This document shows, piece by piece, positions 26,181 through 35,654 of a stretch of DNA of 64,000 nt. Position 1 is the stretch's first letter. Each line of letters begins with the position of its first letter. The notes beneath the pieces are model-generated. The model did no database searches. It saw only the letters and a list, made by a program, of their open reading frames with translations, and had not been told where the DNA came from. Source of the stretch: Marinilabilia salmonicolor. Lineage in GTDB: Bacteria > Bacteroidota > Bacteroidia > Bacteroidales > Marinilabiliaceae. Location of the stretch: the NCBI RefSeq assembly GCF_003003035.1, contig NZ_PVTS01000005.1:124001-188000 (forward strand), written 5' to 3'. Made by a program: the position numbers and the translations under genes.

Positions 26181-26475
26181 GATTTATGAATAATGTAATA
26201 AGATTAAACTTAAAGTTGTAAAAAAATGCTAACTTGTAAGGTGTATTTCCTTTTGGAGTACAAATATAAATCACCTGTTGAAAAACACCTCACAATGGTA
26301 AAAAATCTGACTAAAATCAACTTCATGTAATCAGATACTCTATAACTTTACTTAAAATTTACAAGTTAAACCCCGGGACACATTGAAAGGTTCTGGTGTT
26401 TTTTTTATTTAACACTTCCTTTTTTTCTGAGTTTTATTCAGGAGATAAAGGAGGAAATCAGAAATTCACTTTGTT

Positions 26476-28323
26476 ATGGCAAAGAAATCAAAAGTAATTG
26501 AAAGAGAAGAGGTTGTTGTCCGGTTTTCGGGCGACTCCGGCGACGGAATGCAGCTGACCGGTTCGCTGTTTTCTTTCTCTTCTGCAATTTATGGTAACGA
26601 TATATCAACCTTCCCTGATTTCCCTGCGGAAATCAGAGCTCCACAGGGCACTATAGGAGGGGTGTCGGGCTTCCAGGTTCATTTTGGGCACAGCGAAGTC
26701 TATACTCCTGGTGATAATGCCGATGTGCTGGTAGCTATGAATCCCGCCGCATTGAAAGCCAACCTTGAGTGGTTGAAGCCCGGGGCTACCATTGTTATTG
26801 ATGTGGACAGCTTTGACGATAAAAACCTTGCCAAAGCCGGTTATAAAAGTAACGATCCCATTGAGGAGGACAATTTGTCGAGCTACAATATCATAAAGGC
26901 TCCCATCACAACCATGACTAAAAACAGTCTTAAGGATATGGGGCTTGACAACAAAACCATTCTGCGAAGTAAGAATATGTATGCTTTGGGATTGGTTTTC
27001 TGGCTGTTTAACCGCCCGCTGGAGAATACAGAGAGAATTATCAGGGAGAAATTCAGTAAAAATCCTGAAGTTGCAGAGGCCAATATAAAAGTTTTGGAGG
27101 CCGGCTATAACTACGGTGTGATAATACAGGCAGGTACGCCTTCGTATCATATTTCGCCGGCAGATATTCGCAAAGGGACCTACCGGAACCTGAATGGAAA
27201 TAAAGCCATTGCCTGGGGGTTTTTGCTTGCTGCAGAAAAAAGCGGACTGGAGTTGTTTCTGGGATCTTATCCGATTACTCCTGCAACAGAGATTTTACAG
27301 GAACTTTCGGCCAGAAAAGATTTGGGCGTAAAAGTTTTTCAGGCAGAAGATGAAATTGCCGGGATTTCTACAGCTATTGGTGCCAGTTTTGCCGGTGACC
27401 TGGCCATAACTACTACTTCCGGCCCGGGACTGGCGCTCAAAGGCGAGGCACTGGGGCTGGCAGTGATGGCCGAATTGCCACTTGTCGTGGTGAATGTTCA
27501 ACGTGGCGGGCCGAGCACCGGGCTTCCGACCAAAACAGAACAATCGGACCTGATGCAGGCACTGTATGGAAGAAATGGTGAGAGTCCGTTGGTTGTGATG
27601 GCAGCCAGTTCGCCTGTCAATTGTTTTGATTATGCCTTTTATGCTGCAAAAGTTGCCATCGAGCATATGACTCCCGTAATCTTGTTGTCCGACGGTTTTC
27701 TGGCCAATGGAACACAGCCCTGGAGAATACCTGAAGAGGGAGAGTTCCCGGAGATAAAACCTCCTTTTGTAGAGAAACCTGCTGAGGAGTGGAATGTTTA
27801 TGAGCGCGATCCTGAAAAACTTAACCGCTATTGGGCTCTACCCGGAACTCCCGGATATCAACACCGCATTGGCGGGTTGGAGAAGGATTTCCTTACCGGA
27901 GCAGTTTCTTACGATCATCATAACCATGATAAGATGGTAAAGATAAGGAAAGAAAAAATTGACCGGATAGCTGATTTTATTCCTCCACTGGAAATTCTTG
28001 GCGATGAAGATGCCGATTTGCTAATCGTTGGCTGGGGTGGGACTTTCGGGCATTTATATACTGCTCTTGAAGCCTTGCATGATGAGGGTAAAAAGGTGGC
28101 CCTTGCACATTTTAGTTACATCAGTCCGCTGCCGCGCAACAGCTATGAGGTGTTGAAAAAATATTCCAAAATTGTGGTTTGTGAATTGAACCTTGGTCAG
28201 TTTGCATCCTACCTGAGAAGTCAGTTCCCTGATGTGGTGTTGCACCAGTACAACAAAGTAGAAGGATTGCCATTTACTGTGGCAGAGTTAAAAGATCATT
28301 TCAATAAAATGTTGGAGGAATAA
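26476..28323 (+). CDS. korA: 2-oxoacid:ferredoxin oxidoreductase, alpha subunit with fused gamma domain (KorA type)
   Basis: The 615-residue subunit of a CoA-dependent 2-oxoacid oxidoreductase is most likely for 2-oxoglutarate. The gamma domain comes first (about 12-200: VVVRFSGDSGDGMQLTGSLF, GVSGFQVHFG), then the alpha pyrimidine-binding domain (about 230-420: GSYPITPATEILQ, FQAEDEIAGISTAIGASFAG, TTSGPGLALK). The C-terminal domain covers about 490-610. No ferredoxin-type cysteine cluster is present. korB follows after three bases. The enzyme links anaerobic metabolism to low-potential ferredoxin, running either way. Confidence 0.92.
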   Translation: MAKKSKVIEREEVVVRFSGDSGDGMQLTGSLFSFSSAIYGNDISTFPDFPAEIRAPQGTIGGVSGFQVHFGHSEVYTPGDNADVLVAMNPAALKANLEWLKPGATIVIDVDSFDDKNLAKAGYKSNDPIEEDNLSSYNIIKAPITTMTKNSLKDMGLDNKTILRSKNMYALGLVFWLFNRPLENTERIIREKFSKNPEVAEANIKVLEAGYNYGVIIQAGTPSYHISPADIRKGTYRNLNGNKAIAWGFLLAAEKSGLELFLGSYPITPATEILQELSARKDLGVKVFQAEDEIAGISTAIGASFAGDLAITTTSGPGLALKGEALGLAVMAELPLVVVNVQRGGPSTGLPTKTEQSDLMQALYGRNGESPLVVMAASSPVNCFDYAFYAAKVAIEHMTPVILLSDGFLANGTQPWRIPEEGEFPEIKPPFVEKPAEEWNVYERDPEKLNRYWALPGTPGYQHRIGGLEKDFLTGAVSYDHHNHDKMVKIRKEKIDRIADFIPPLEILGDEDADLLIVGWGGTFGHLYTALEALHDEGKKVALAHFSYISPLPRNSYEVLKKYSKIVVCELNLGQFASYLRSQFPDVVLHQYNKVEGLPFTVAELKDHFNKMLEE

Positions 28324-28326
28324 ATC

Positions 28327-29343
28327 ATGGCTGAAAATACAAAACAAGCTTTTCTGCAATATAAGAGCGATCAAAATGTGAGATGGTGTCCCGGTTGTGG
28401 TGATCATGCAATACTTAATGCCCTGCAGAAAACCATGGCAGAACTGGAAGTCCCTAATGAGGATCTTGCTGTTATTTCCGGAATTGGTTGCTCATCGCGA
28501 TTACCGTATTATATGAACACCTATGGATTTCATACCATTCATGGGCGTGCTTCTGCAATGGCTTCCGGGGTGAAAGTTGCCAATCCCAAGTTACAGGTTT
28601 GGCAGATTACCGGTGATGGAGATGCTTTGGCAATAGGAGGGAATCACTTTATTCACGCCATTCGTCGCAATATCGATCTGAATGTGATACTCTTTAACAA
28701 TCAGATTTACGGTTTAACGAAGGGACAGTATTCGCCCACATCCAAGCGGGGCTTTATATCTAAAACTTCCCCTTTTGGAACCATTGAATATCCATTTCGT
28801 CCCGGAGAGTTGACCATCGGGGCCCGGGGATATTTCTTTGCCCGTACCATCGATAAAGAGATTAAGTTATCGGTGCATGTGATGAAAGCGGCTGCCAAAC
28901 ACAAGGGAACTTCCATAGTGGAGGTTTTGCAGAACTGTGTCATTTACAATAATAATACGCATCAGGAAATTACTGACAAGAAGTACAAAGACGATCGTAC
29001 CATTGTTCTGGAACACGGAAAACCCATGATTTTCGGTAAGGAGCGGAATAAAGGCCTTATACTGGAAGGAATTACCCTGAAGGTGGTGACGATTGGTGAA
29101 AACGGGATTACCGAAAAGGACATTCTTGTTCACGACGCCCATTGTGAGGATCCTACCATTCACCTGAAGCTGGCAGATATGGAATATCCCGATTTTCCTG
29201 TTGCTTTGGGGGTTATTCGTGATGCTGCTGCTCCTGTTTACGATGAGTGTGCCCAGCAGCAGATTGAAGAGATAAAAGAGAAGTCGAAAATAAAATCATT
29301 CCACGACCTGGTAACCACCGGTGATGTGTGGGAGGTGAAATAA
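28327..29343 (+). CDS. korB: 2-oxoacid:ferredoxin oxidoreductase, beta subunit (KorB type)
   Basis: The 338-residue subunit binds thiamine diphosphate and the [4Fe-4S] cluster. Visible are the cluster cysteines in RWCPGCGDHAILNAL and GIGCSSRLPYY, the ThDP/Mg motif ITGDGDALAIGGNHF, and LFNNQIYGLTKGQYSPTS. It pairs with the alpha-gamma subunit directly upstream, making the two-gene Kor operon usual in Bacteroidota. A terminator lies 14 bases after the stop. Confidence 0.94.
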   Translation: MAENTKQAFLQYKSDQNVRWCPGCGDHAILNALQKTMAELEVPNEDLAVISGIGCSSRLPYYMNTYGFHTIHGRASAMASGVKVANPKLQVWQITGDGDALAIGGNHFIHAIRRNIDLNVILFNNQIYGLTKGQYSPTSKRGFISKTSPFGTIEYPFRPGELTIGARGYFFARTIDKEIKLSVHVMKAAAKHKGTSIVEVLQNCVIYNNNTHQEITDKKYKDDRTIVLEHGKPMIFGKERNKGLILEGITLKVVTIGENGITEKDILVHDAHCEDPTIHLKLADMEYPDFPVALGVIRDAAAPVYDECAQQQIEEIKEKSKIKSFHDLVTTGDVWEVK

Positions 29344-29356
29344 ATGTTTATTCCCG

Positions 29357-29397
29357 AAAGGCGGCGTTGCTCTTGAAAGGCACGCCGCTTTTCTTTT
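29357..29397 (+). terminator. Rho-independent terminator of korAB
   Basis: GCGGCGT (29361-29367) pairs with ACGCCGC (29382-29388), followed by TTTTCTTTT. A dispersed element begins a few bases later. Confidence 0.85.
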
Positions 29398-29402
29398 GGC
29401 AT

Positions 29403-29578
29403 CAATTAGTATTTGTCCATAAAGTCACGTTTGCTTCGTTACGCCCTTCCCGAAAAGTACTCATTTACTCAGGTAAACTCCGCATTTTCGGGAATGCCAG
29501 GCCTTGCAAACGCAACTTTCTGAACCGACACAACTCCAATTACCATTTTCCCTGACTCTATAGAAGGGCACTAATTAC
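29403..29578 (+). mobile_element. Dispersed MITE-like element, copy E (full length)
   Basis: The element is 29411-29570 (160 bp) between TCAATTAG (29403-29410) and CTAATTAC (29571-29578). The left end TTTGTCCATAAAG is typical. The hairpin arms are CCCGAAAAGTACTCATTTAC and GTAAACTCCGCATTTTCGGG. The right end is of the CTGACTCTATAGAAGGGCA type, shared with copies F and I. The right flank supplies the TAG stop of the antiporter gene on the minus strand. Confidence 0.82.
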
Positions 29579-31571
29579 TGCTCTGTGATTTCTTTAATTG
29601 TTTTTCAAAAAGATTTACGGCATGGGCAATTTGATCCTGTTTGCCCAGTACATAGACAATGTCGTCTTTGCAAACCTCGGTTTGTGGCCCGGGATGATCG
29701 ATGAGTTTATCGCTGCGTTTGATTGCAACAACCGTAACGCCGAAGGTAGAGCGGAAATCCATTTCGGAAAGGGAGTGGCCTGCAATAGGGGATTCTTCGG
29801 CCACCCGAAGAGCGGAAATTTCAAGATTGGGGAGCTGGCTGAGAATAGATTTTCGTGGACGTTTTTTCAGATCCCGCACCAGTCCGTAGTTATTTTTTCT
29901 GATTTGTCCTATCGTCACCTCTATGTCATCTTTGGGCATCAGGAATTTATTCAACACCCGCTCAAACATTTCAATAGCCGTTTCAAACTCTTCCGGAAGT
30001 ACCTGAGTGGCACCTGCTTTGTAAAGATCTTCTGCATCGTCAATTTGCTTGGTTCTCACGATGATGGGGGCATGGCGATTGAGATGCCGGACTTTTTCCG
30101 TAATGGAAAGAGCCGTAACCAGGTCTCCGACGGATACAACAATAACTCCGGCGGTGTCAGCATGGGCTTTTTCGAGAATGGGGAGATTTTGAGCATCTCC
30201 ATAAATGACCTTTTCTCCTTTTTGCTGACGTTCCTTGACTATTGCCGGATCGAAAATGACGGATAAATAGGGTATTTTTACGTGTCGCGCCATAACAGAC
30301 ATGCTTAATACCCGTGGGTCCTTGCCTATGAGCAACAGATGGTTTTTCAGATTGGGTATTTCAATTTGCTTTAAGGGAAAGAGACCTTCAATAAATTTCT
30401 TGGGCAGAGGCAATTTCATTACTGCATTGGAGAGCGGTCTGGCTACCATTATCAGAAATGGCGAAATGCTCATAGTAACGACTGCAACCGCCAAAAACAG
30501 TTGGTAGTAATAATCGGAAATAAGGTTGTAACTGTCTCCCATTTTCACGAGAATAAAGGAGAATTCACCTACCTGAGCCAGTGCTAAACCAACCAGAACA
30601 ACACCCCGGAGCGTGTGACCCAGAATGAAAGCTGTTCCGCTGGCGATGACCATTTTTATGAACACCACAATCAGGACTGTTGACAGCACGATGGGGAGGT
30701 TGTCCATTACAAATTGCAGGTCAAGCAACATCCCGATGGAGACAAAAAAGAAGGAGGAGAAGGTGTCTTTGAAAGGGATGATGTGCCCAAAGGCATTGTG
30801 ACTGTATTCTGACTCTGAAATCATCAACCCCGCAAGGAAAGCTCCGAAGGCCAGCGACATCCCCAGTTCGGCGGTGAGAAATGCAACCGACAGGCATATC
30901 AGCAGAATGCTCATTAAAAAAAGTTCCTGGTTTTTGGTCATGGCAATGGCATGAAGGAGGCGATTCATAAACCATTTGTTGCCAAAAATGACGAAAAGAA
31001 TAATGCCAAGAGATTTTATTCCCATCCAGAAGATTTCATTCAGAATATTGGTGGATTCACCGCCGATAATAGGGGTGAAAAGTAACAGAGGTACAAGAAT
31101 CAAATCCTGGAAAATAAGTACTCCCAATACGGTTCGCCCATAGTTGGAGGTTATTTCCGACCGGTCTTGTAAGATTTTTAAAACAACGGCAGTACTGCTC
31201 AGGGCTGTGAGGAATCCAACGAAAAGGGCCCCCTTTAGGTCAAGATTGTAAAAATGGGCAATAAGCATAACCACCAGGGTGGTGAGCGAAAATTGAACCA
31301 GTCCGCCCCAAAAGACTGTTTTTCTGATTTTAATGAGATGTTTAAGTGAGAATTCAAGACCAATAGTAAAAAGCAGCAAAACCACCCCGACTTCTGCCAA
31401 TACTTCAATGTTTTCAACGCTGCTGATAATACCCGTCAGGTGAGGGCCGGCCAATACACCTGTCAGCAGATACCCTACGATGGAAGGAATTTTTATTTTT
31501 GTGAAAACATAATTTACCAGGGTGGAAAGAGCAAATATGATGAGGATGTCCTTGAGTATCGTGAATTCCAT
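29571..31571 (-). CDS. KefB-like cation:proton antiporter (CPA2) with RCK domains
   Basis: The 666-residue inner membrane protein has an N-terminal Na+/H+ exchanger domain of about 12 membrane segments (residues 1-385; GYLLTGVLAGPHLTG and TAELGMSLAFGAFLAGLMIS are typical). A TrkA-N/RCK domain (about 410-530) and a TrkA-C domain (about 575-660) follow. Such proteins export K+ or Na+ in exchange for protons under nucleotide or redox control. The Rossmann glycine motif is degenerate here (LLLIGKDPRVLSMS), so nucleotide binding is uncertain. The last codons and stop lie inside the flank of a dispersed element. Confidence 0.88.
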   Translation of the reverse strand: MEFTILKDILIIFALSTLVNYVFTKIKIPSIVGYLLTGVLAGPHLTGIISSVENIEVLAEVGVVLLLFTIGLEFSLKHLIKIRKTVFWGGLVQFSLTTLVVMLIAHFYNLDLKGALFVGFLTALSSTAVVLKILQDRSEITSNYGRTVLGVLIFQDLILVPLLLFTPIIGGESTNILNEIFWMGIKSLGIILFVIFGNKWFMNRLLHAIAMTKNQELFLMSILLICLSVAFLTAELGMSLAFGAFLAGLMISESEYSHNAFGHIIPFKDTFSSFFFVSIGMLLDLQFVMDNLPIVLSTVLIVVFIKMVIASGTAFILGHTLRGVVLVGLALAQVGEFSFILVKMGDSYNLISDYYYQLFLAVAVVTMSISPFLIMVARPLSNAVMKLPLPKKFIEGLFPLKQIEIPNLKNHLLLIGKDPRVLSMSVMARHVKIPYLSVIFDPAIVKERQQKGEKVIYGDAQNLPILEKAHADTAGVIVVSVGDLVTALSITEKVRHLNRHAPIIVRTKQIDDAEDLYKAGATQVLPEEFETAIEMFERVLNKFLMPKDDIEVTIGQIRKNNYGLVRDLKKRPRKSILSQLPNLEISALRVAEESPIAGHSLSEMDFRSTFGVTVVAIKRSDKLIDHPGPQTEVCKDDIVYVLGKQDQIAHAVNLFEKQLKKSQSSN

Positions 31572-31705
31572 AAGGCTTTACTGTGTAGTTTTCCGGTATT
31601 GGAGGTTGTTCGCATTTTTCTGAAAATGGATTTTTATGGCATCTCCCTGTCCGATCAACAACAAAGATACTTGATTTTGTGAATTCTGCAGGTATCCAAA
31701 TTAAA

Positions 31706-31741
31706 CAAAAAAGGTTGTCCCGAATCAGGACAACCTTTAGT
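31706..31741 (-). terminator. Rho-independent terminator of katA
   Basis: AAAGGTTGTCC and GGACAACCTTT form an 11-bp perfect stem with loop CGAATCA. Read on the minus strand it is followed by TTTTTTGTTT, 20 bases after the katA stop. Confidence 0.92.
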
Positions 31742-31760
31742 TATTCTATGTTTTGGATTA

Positions 31761-33227
31761 TTAAGCTTTGAAATCGAACTTCAGACCTTTGGCAATTTCC
31801 ATGGCCAACTCCTTGTCAGCTTTGGCAAAATGACCCAGTTGTCGGTTAATGATTTCATCTCGCTTGGGACCGTCAATCTGGCTCATTGCACCTACAAAGT
31901 TTGAGATGGTATTCTTTTTCTCCTGATCGTTCATCACTTCCCTAAACAAAAGTCCCGGCTGGGTGTAATGATCGTCATCGTTTTCGTTGCGGTCGTAAAA
32001 GTCTGCAATATCTGACTCCAGTTTCATGGGAGGTACCTTGTATGATTTGTCGGCCTCGATGTCATCAAAGCTGTTGGGGTGATAGTTGGGGGCACTTCCG
32101 TGGTTGCCGTTGACGGTCATTGCACCATCGCGCTGATAGTTGTGAACCGGACAAATGGGCCGGTTTACCGGTATTTGTTCGTAGTTGGCACCCAATCTGT
32201 ACCGGTGTGCATCGGGATAGGAAAGAAGCCGTCCCTGCAGCATTTTGTCGGGCGATACATCCAATCCGTCAATCAGGTTGGAAGGATTGAAGGCAGCCTG
32301 CTCCACCTCGGCAAAATAGTTTTCGGGAACTTTATTGAGTTCCATAACACCCACATCAATAAGCGGATAATCTCCATGTGGCCATACTTTGGTAAGGTCA
32401 AACGGATTCCACCTGAATGATTTGGCCTGTTCTTCAGTCATTACCTGAATTTTGAGTGCCCACTTGGGGAAGTCGCCGCTGTCGATGGCATTTATCAGGT
32501 CGCGTTGGGCGTAATCCGGGTCTTTGCCCTTTAATTCTTCCGACTGTTGATCGGTGAGCGTGTGATTCCCCTGAAGTGTTTTGAAATGATATTTTACCCA
32601 AACCCGCTCATTTTTATCGTTAATCATAGAGAAGGTATGACTTCCGTAGCCGTTCATTTTTCGGTAACCGTCAGGGGTTCCGCGATCACTGAAGAGGGTC
32701 ATTAACTGATGAAGGCTTTCGGGGTTCAGACTCCAGTAATCCCATCGCATGGTCTGGTTTTGCATATTGGTGCGCGGGTCACGTTTCTGGGTGTGAATAA
32801 AATCTGCAAACTTTTTCGGATCCTTGATGAAGAAAACCGGAGTGTTGTTTCCAACCAGGTCCCAGTTGCCGTCTTCGGTGTAGAATTTTACTGCAAAGCC
32901 ACGCGGATCTCTTTCTGTGTCTGCACTTCCTTTTTCACCTCCAACTGTGGAGAAGCGGGCCAGCACTTTACATTCATTTCCCACTTTGCTGAAAAGTTTT
33001 GCGCGCGTGTATTTGGAGATGTCATTGGTAACTTTAAACGTCCCAAAGGCTCCTGATCCATTGGCATGCACCACCCGTTCCGGAATTCTTTCACGGTTAA
33101 AGTGGGCCATTTGTTCATGAAGATAATAATCCTGTAGTAATATCGGACCTCTCGGGCCGGCGGTCATGCTATCCTGTTTTTCGCTGTAGGGGCGTCCCGA
33201 AGCAGTGGTTAGTTTCTTCTTTGTCAT
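31761..33227 (-). CDS. katA: Monofunctional heme catalase
   Basis: The 488-residue small-subunit catalase dismutates hydrogen peroxide in the cytoplasm. The distal His is in RIPERVVHANGSGAFG, the distal Asn in LVGNNTPVFFIKDPKKF, and the proximal heme Tyr in RLFSYPDTHRYR-like RLLSYPDAHRYRLG. I choose the ATG giving MTKKKLTTASGRPYSEKQDS (33227), the usual catalase N-terminus; nine upstream in-frame codons are not conserved. It is monocistronic with its own terminator. A Fur/PerR-type regulator is in the window (56.4 kb), but I saw no certain operator here. Confidence 0.95.
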   Translation of the reverse strand: MTKKKLTTASGRPYSEKQDSMTAGPRGPILLQDYYLHEQMAHFNRERIPERVVHANGSGAFGTFKVTNDISKYTRAKLFSKVGNECKVLARFSTVGGEKGSADTERDPRGFAVKFYTEDGNWDLVGNNTPVFFIKDPKKFADFIHTQKRDPRTNMQNQTMRWDYWSLNPESLHQLMTLFSDRGTPDGYRKMNGYGSHTFSMINDKNERVWVKYHFKTLQGNHTLTDQQSEELKGKDPDYAQRDLINAIDSGDFPKWALKIQVMTEEQAKSFRWNPFDLTKVWPHGDYPLIDVGVMELNKVPENYFAEVEQAAFNPSNLIDGLDVSPDKMLQGRLLSYPDAHRYRLGANYEQIPVNRPICPVHNYQRDGAMTVNGNHGSAPNYHPNSFDDIEADKSYKVPPMKLESDIADFYDRNENDDDHYTQPGLLFREVMNDQEKKNTISNFVGAMSQIDGPKRDEIINRQLGHFAKADKELAMEIAKGLKFDFKA

Positions 33228-33761
33228 AATCGTGGCTTTCAAAAAATTAAACATTCTGATTTAATTGTATAAAATACATTTTTATGACCTTAAAATCAAT
33301 ATAAATTAACATTTTGATTCGGAATAAAACTTTTTAGCTCGCATTACGTATGGATGTAGTGCGGGTTTTTTATGAAACGAAGGTTTTTCTGAAGGATGTG
33401 TTATTGTTTTGCCGGTCGTTGAGTTAGGTTGTGATAAACAGATAGTGAATTTGGTTCAGGTGTAAATGATGATTAGCCCTGTAAAAGTTATTCTGCGTCT
33501 CATTATTGTCCATTTATCAAAATGTAAGGTAATTATTTTTTGTTTACATCTGTTTTTTACAGACAATGTTTAACTTAACGGCAAATTTCAAAGGGCCTTG
33601 TGGATTGTAAAGTGATAAATTGGACGTTTAAATTATTTTTTTTGTTTTTTTTCTCCAGGAGTGACAGGTGATTGATGAGACAAAAATTAATTATACAGAT
33701 ATGAATCTCAGGTGGATTCCACTTGGATGATTAAAAGAATAGATTAACCAAACCTGGCTTA
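33228..33761. other. Divergent gap between katA and a lipoprotein gene
   Basis: Very AT-rich DNA with no plausible gene. It contains an orphan terminator-like hairpin (33336-33372) reading away from katA. At about 33505 there is a single TTGTCCATTTATC resembling the end of the dispersed element, without the rest. Nothing else is recognisable. Confidence 0.5.
33336..33372 (+). terminator. Orphan terminator-like hairpin upstream of katA
   Basis: CTCGCATTAC (33338-33347) pairs fully with GTAGTGCGGG (33356-33365) using G-T pairs, followed by TTTTTTAT. No plus-strand gene precedes it, so it may end a short RNA transcribed divergently from katA. Confidence 0.6.
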
Positions 33762-35189
33762 ATGAAAAATTATTTATTGTTTTTTACCGTTTTAGTCTTC
33801 TTTTTTTCGGGATGCGGGAAAGATGATTCAGAGGTCAATGTTGTTTTACGTGAGACATTTAAAGGCGAAGATCTTCAGTTGATGGCTGTTCGTGAATCCG
33901 GCAATTCTTCCTGGACCGTACAGTCTGACCGATCTGTCACCATCTCTGAAGATGGATCGCGTTTTATATTTTATGAGAATCAGGCAAATGTGAGTGAAGG
34001 CACTGTTGACTGGAAAAAGGAAGGTGGAAAATCAAAAGCTTTTTTCAAGAGTGACGTTGATTCTCTCTCTTTTAATATCACGATTTTTAGTTACGATTCC
34101 GAACATCTTACCGGTGAGGTTTTGTGGGAAGAAGAGCTTCAGGAATGGTTGATGGTAACCTCAACCAGCAGGTTGAAGGGAGTGGTGGTTGACAATGCCG
34201 GAAATCCGTTGGCAGGAGCCAGTGTGGTGGTAAAAGTCTCTCATGAACAGCTGGGTGTTTTGGAAACCGATGAGTTTGGTTTTTTTGGCGTGGATGCTGA
34301 AGCAGATGGCTTTGATAATCTGGAGGATGCAGACAATATCGTTGTTTACAAAGAAGGGTTTGCTGACCACAACAGGAATGTTTCTCCTGGAGGTCACTAC
34401 TTTGTGGTAATGGATGAAGGCGATAGCAATTTGGGTGAAGGTATAGTGTATGGTTATGTCACAGATGCCGGGAGTGGAAAGCCGCTTGACGGAATAGCAG
34501 TTTCATACGGGAGCGGAAAAGAGGTTGCCTATACCGATTCGGAAGGGTATTATGAACTTTCGGTACCCACATCAGAGTCTTCGGTGTATGCTTCCGGCGA
34601 GTATCATGAGCGGAAAACAGTGGATGTTACCATAGAGAAATTCACAGATGTCAGGGTGGATTTTATTTTGACCTCCTCCGGGCTTTCTCTTTCCGGAAAT
34701 GTTCTTGATGTTAATGATACCGGTGTTTCCGGAGTTCAGGTACTTTGTAAAGATAAAAATGGTGTCATCGTGGACACTTACACTACGGCTGCCGACGGTT
34801 CTTTTGTCTTTGAGCATTTGGAGAATGAAGTCTTTTTGGTATCTGTATCTGTCACAGGAATGCAGTTTTTTCCGGCACATCAGTTGGTGCCGATGCTGGG
34901 GGCTGATGTATCAGATATTTCTTTTACCGGTATTGCCAATGGGTCCACCGGCATTGCCGGAAATATAACCAATTCTGATAGCGGGGCTCCTTTGACTGGT
35001 GTGCTTGTCGTTTGTGAAGGTTCTTCCACCCTCACTGATTCAAATGGTTATTTTGTAATGGAGGCTAAAAGCACCGGAAAGACTACTGTCTCCCTGGCTA
35101 AAGATGGTTTTCAACCTCGCTATCTGCAGGTCCCGATTACTTCGGGACAGGTGATTTATATTACCGCTTCTCTTACTCCGTCTCCTTAA
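33762..35189 (+). CDS. Lipoprotein with repeated carboxypeptidase-regulatory-like domains
   Basis: The 475-residue protein has a lipoprotein signal (MKNYLLFFTVLVFFFSGC, lipidation Cys at 18), an N-terminal region resembling lipocalin-like strands (about 30-125), then four beta-sandwich repeats of the CarboxypepD_reg/CNA-B type (about 135-200, 225-300, 305-385, 390-475). Examples are LKGVVVDNAGNPLAGASVVVKV and IAGNITNSDSGAPLTGVLVVCEG. Such repeats are structural or ligand-binding modules on Bacteroidota surface proteins. No catalytic domain is seen and the role is unknown. It is a lone gene before the ferritin operon. Confidence 0.82.
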   Translation: MKNYLLFFTVLVFFFSGCGKDDSEVNVVLRETFKGEDLQLMAVRESGNSSWTVQSDRSVTISEDGSRFIFYENQANVSEGTVDWKKEGGKSKAFFKSDVDSLSFNITIFSYDSEHLTGEVLWEEELQEWLMVTSTSRLKGVVVDNAGNPLAGASVVVKVSHEQLGVLETDEFGFFGVDAEADGFDNLEDADNIVVYKEGFADHNRNVSPGGHYFVVMDEGDSNLGEGIVYGYVTDAGSGKPLDGIAVSYGSGKEVAYTDSEGYYELSVPTSESSVYASGEYHERKTVDVTIEKFTDVRVDFILTSSGLSLSGNVLDVNDTGVSGVQVLCKDKNGVIVDTYTTAADGSFVFEHLENEVFLVSVSVTGMQFFPAHQLVPMLGADVSDISFTGIANGSTGIAGNITNSDSGAPLTGVLVVCEGSSTLTDSNGYFVMEAKSTGKTTVSLAKDGFQPRYLQVPITSGQVIYITASLTPSP

Positions 35190-35239
35190 ATTACAGGGTT
35201 AACAGCTGCTGAAAACTCTTCTTTTTCGTTTAATTTTCT

Positions 35240-35247
35240 TATCTTTG
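35240..35247 (+). promoter_or_regulatory. -7 element TATCTTTG (EncFtn-encapsulin operon)
   Basis: It matches TAnnTTTG, 51 bases before the ferritin gene. No clear -33 TTTG is present. Confidence 0.45.
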
Positions 35248-35297
35248 GGTGAAACACAACAAAGTTGAGGTAAAATATTAATCTAAAAATTATAGTT

Positions 35298-35645
35298 ATG
35301 TCAAATTATCATGAACCGGCAGAAGAACTGTCGCAAGAAGCCAGGAATTTTTCCAGGGCTTTGAATAGTTTGAAAGAGGAAGTGGAAGCTGTTGACTGGT
35401 ATCATCAGCGTGTTGATCTGACTGACGATGAGTCGTTGAAGAAAATAATGGCACATAACAGAGATGAAGAGATTGAGCACGCATGTATGACCATTGAATG
35501 GTTGCGTCGCAATATGCCCGGATGGGACGAAGAACTCCGTACTTATCTGTTTACTGAAGGCGATATTACCGAGCTGGAAGAGGGTGAAGAAGGTGGTGCC
35601 GGAGGAAGTTCAGATTCTCTGGGTATTGGAAAAATTAAAAAATAA
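35298..35645 (+). CDS. Encapsulated ferritin-like protein (EncFtn)
   Basis: The 115-residue half-ferritin has two helices that dimerise to form a ferroxidase centre. VEAVDWYHQRVD and AHNRDEEIEHACMTIEWLRRN match the EncFtn family (recalled from the Rhodospirillum rubrum protein). By position the metal ligands correspond to Glu28, Glu58 and His61, with Trp34 and Tyr35 nearby. The acidic, Gly/Ser-rich tail ends SSDSLGIGKIKK, a classic encapsulin cargo-loading peptide (LGIG core). The protein oxidises iron for storage inside an encapsulin shell, whose gene starts nine bases downstream. Confidence 0.95.
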   Translation: MSNYHEPAEELSQEARNFSRALNSLKEEVEAVDWYHQRVDLTDDESLKKIMAHNRDEEIEHACMTIEWLRRNMPGWDEELRTYLFTEGDITELEEGEEGGAGGSSDSLGIGKIKK

Positions 35646-35654
35646 AGGATTAAC

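Noticed and set aside
33500-33525. TTGTCCATTTATC as a tenth copy of the dispersed element
   Set aside because: Only about ten bases resemble the end motif; no hairpin, second end or flanking repeat is present.
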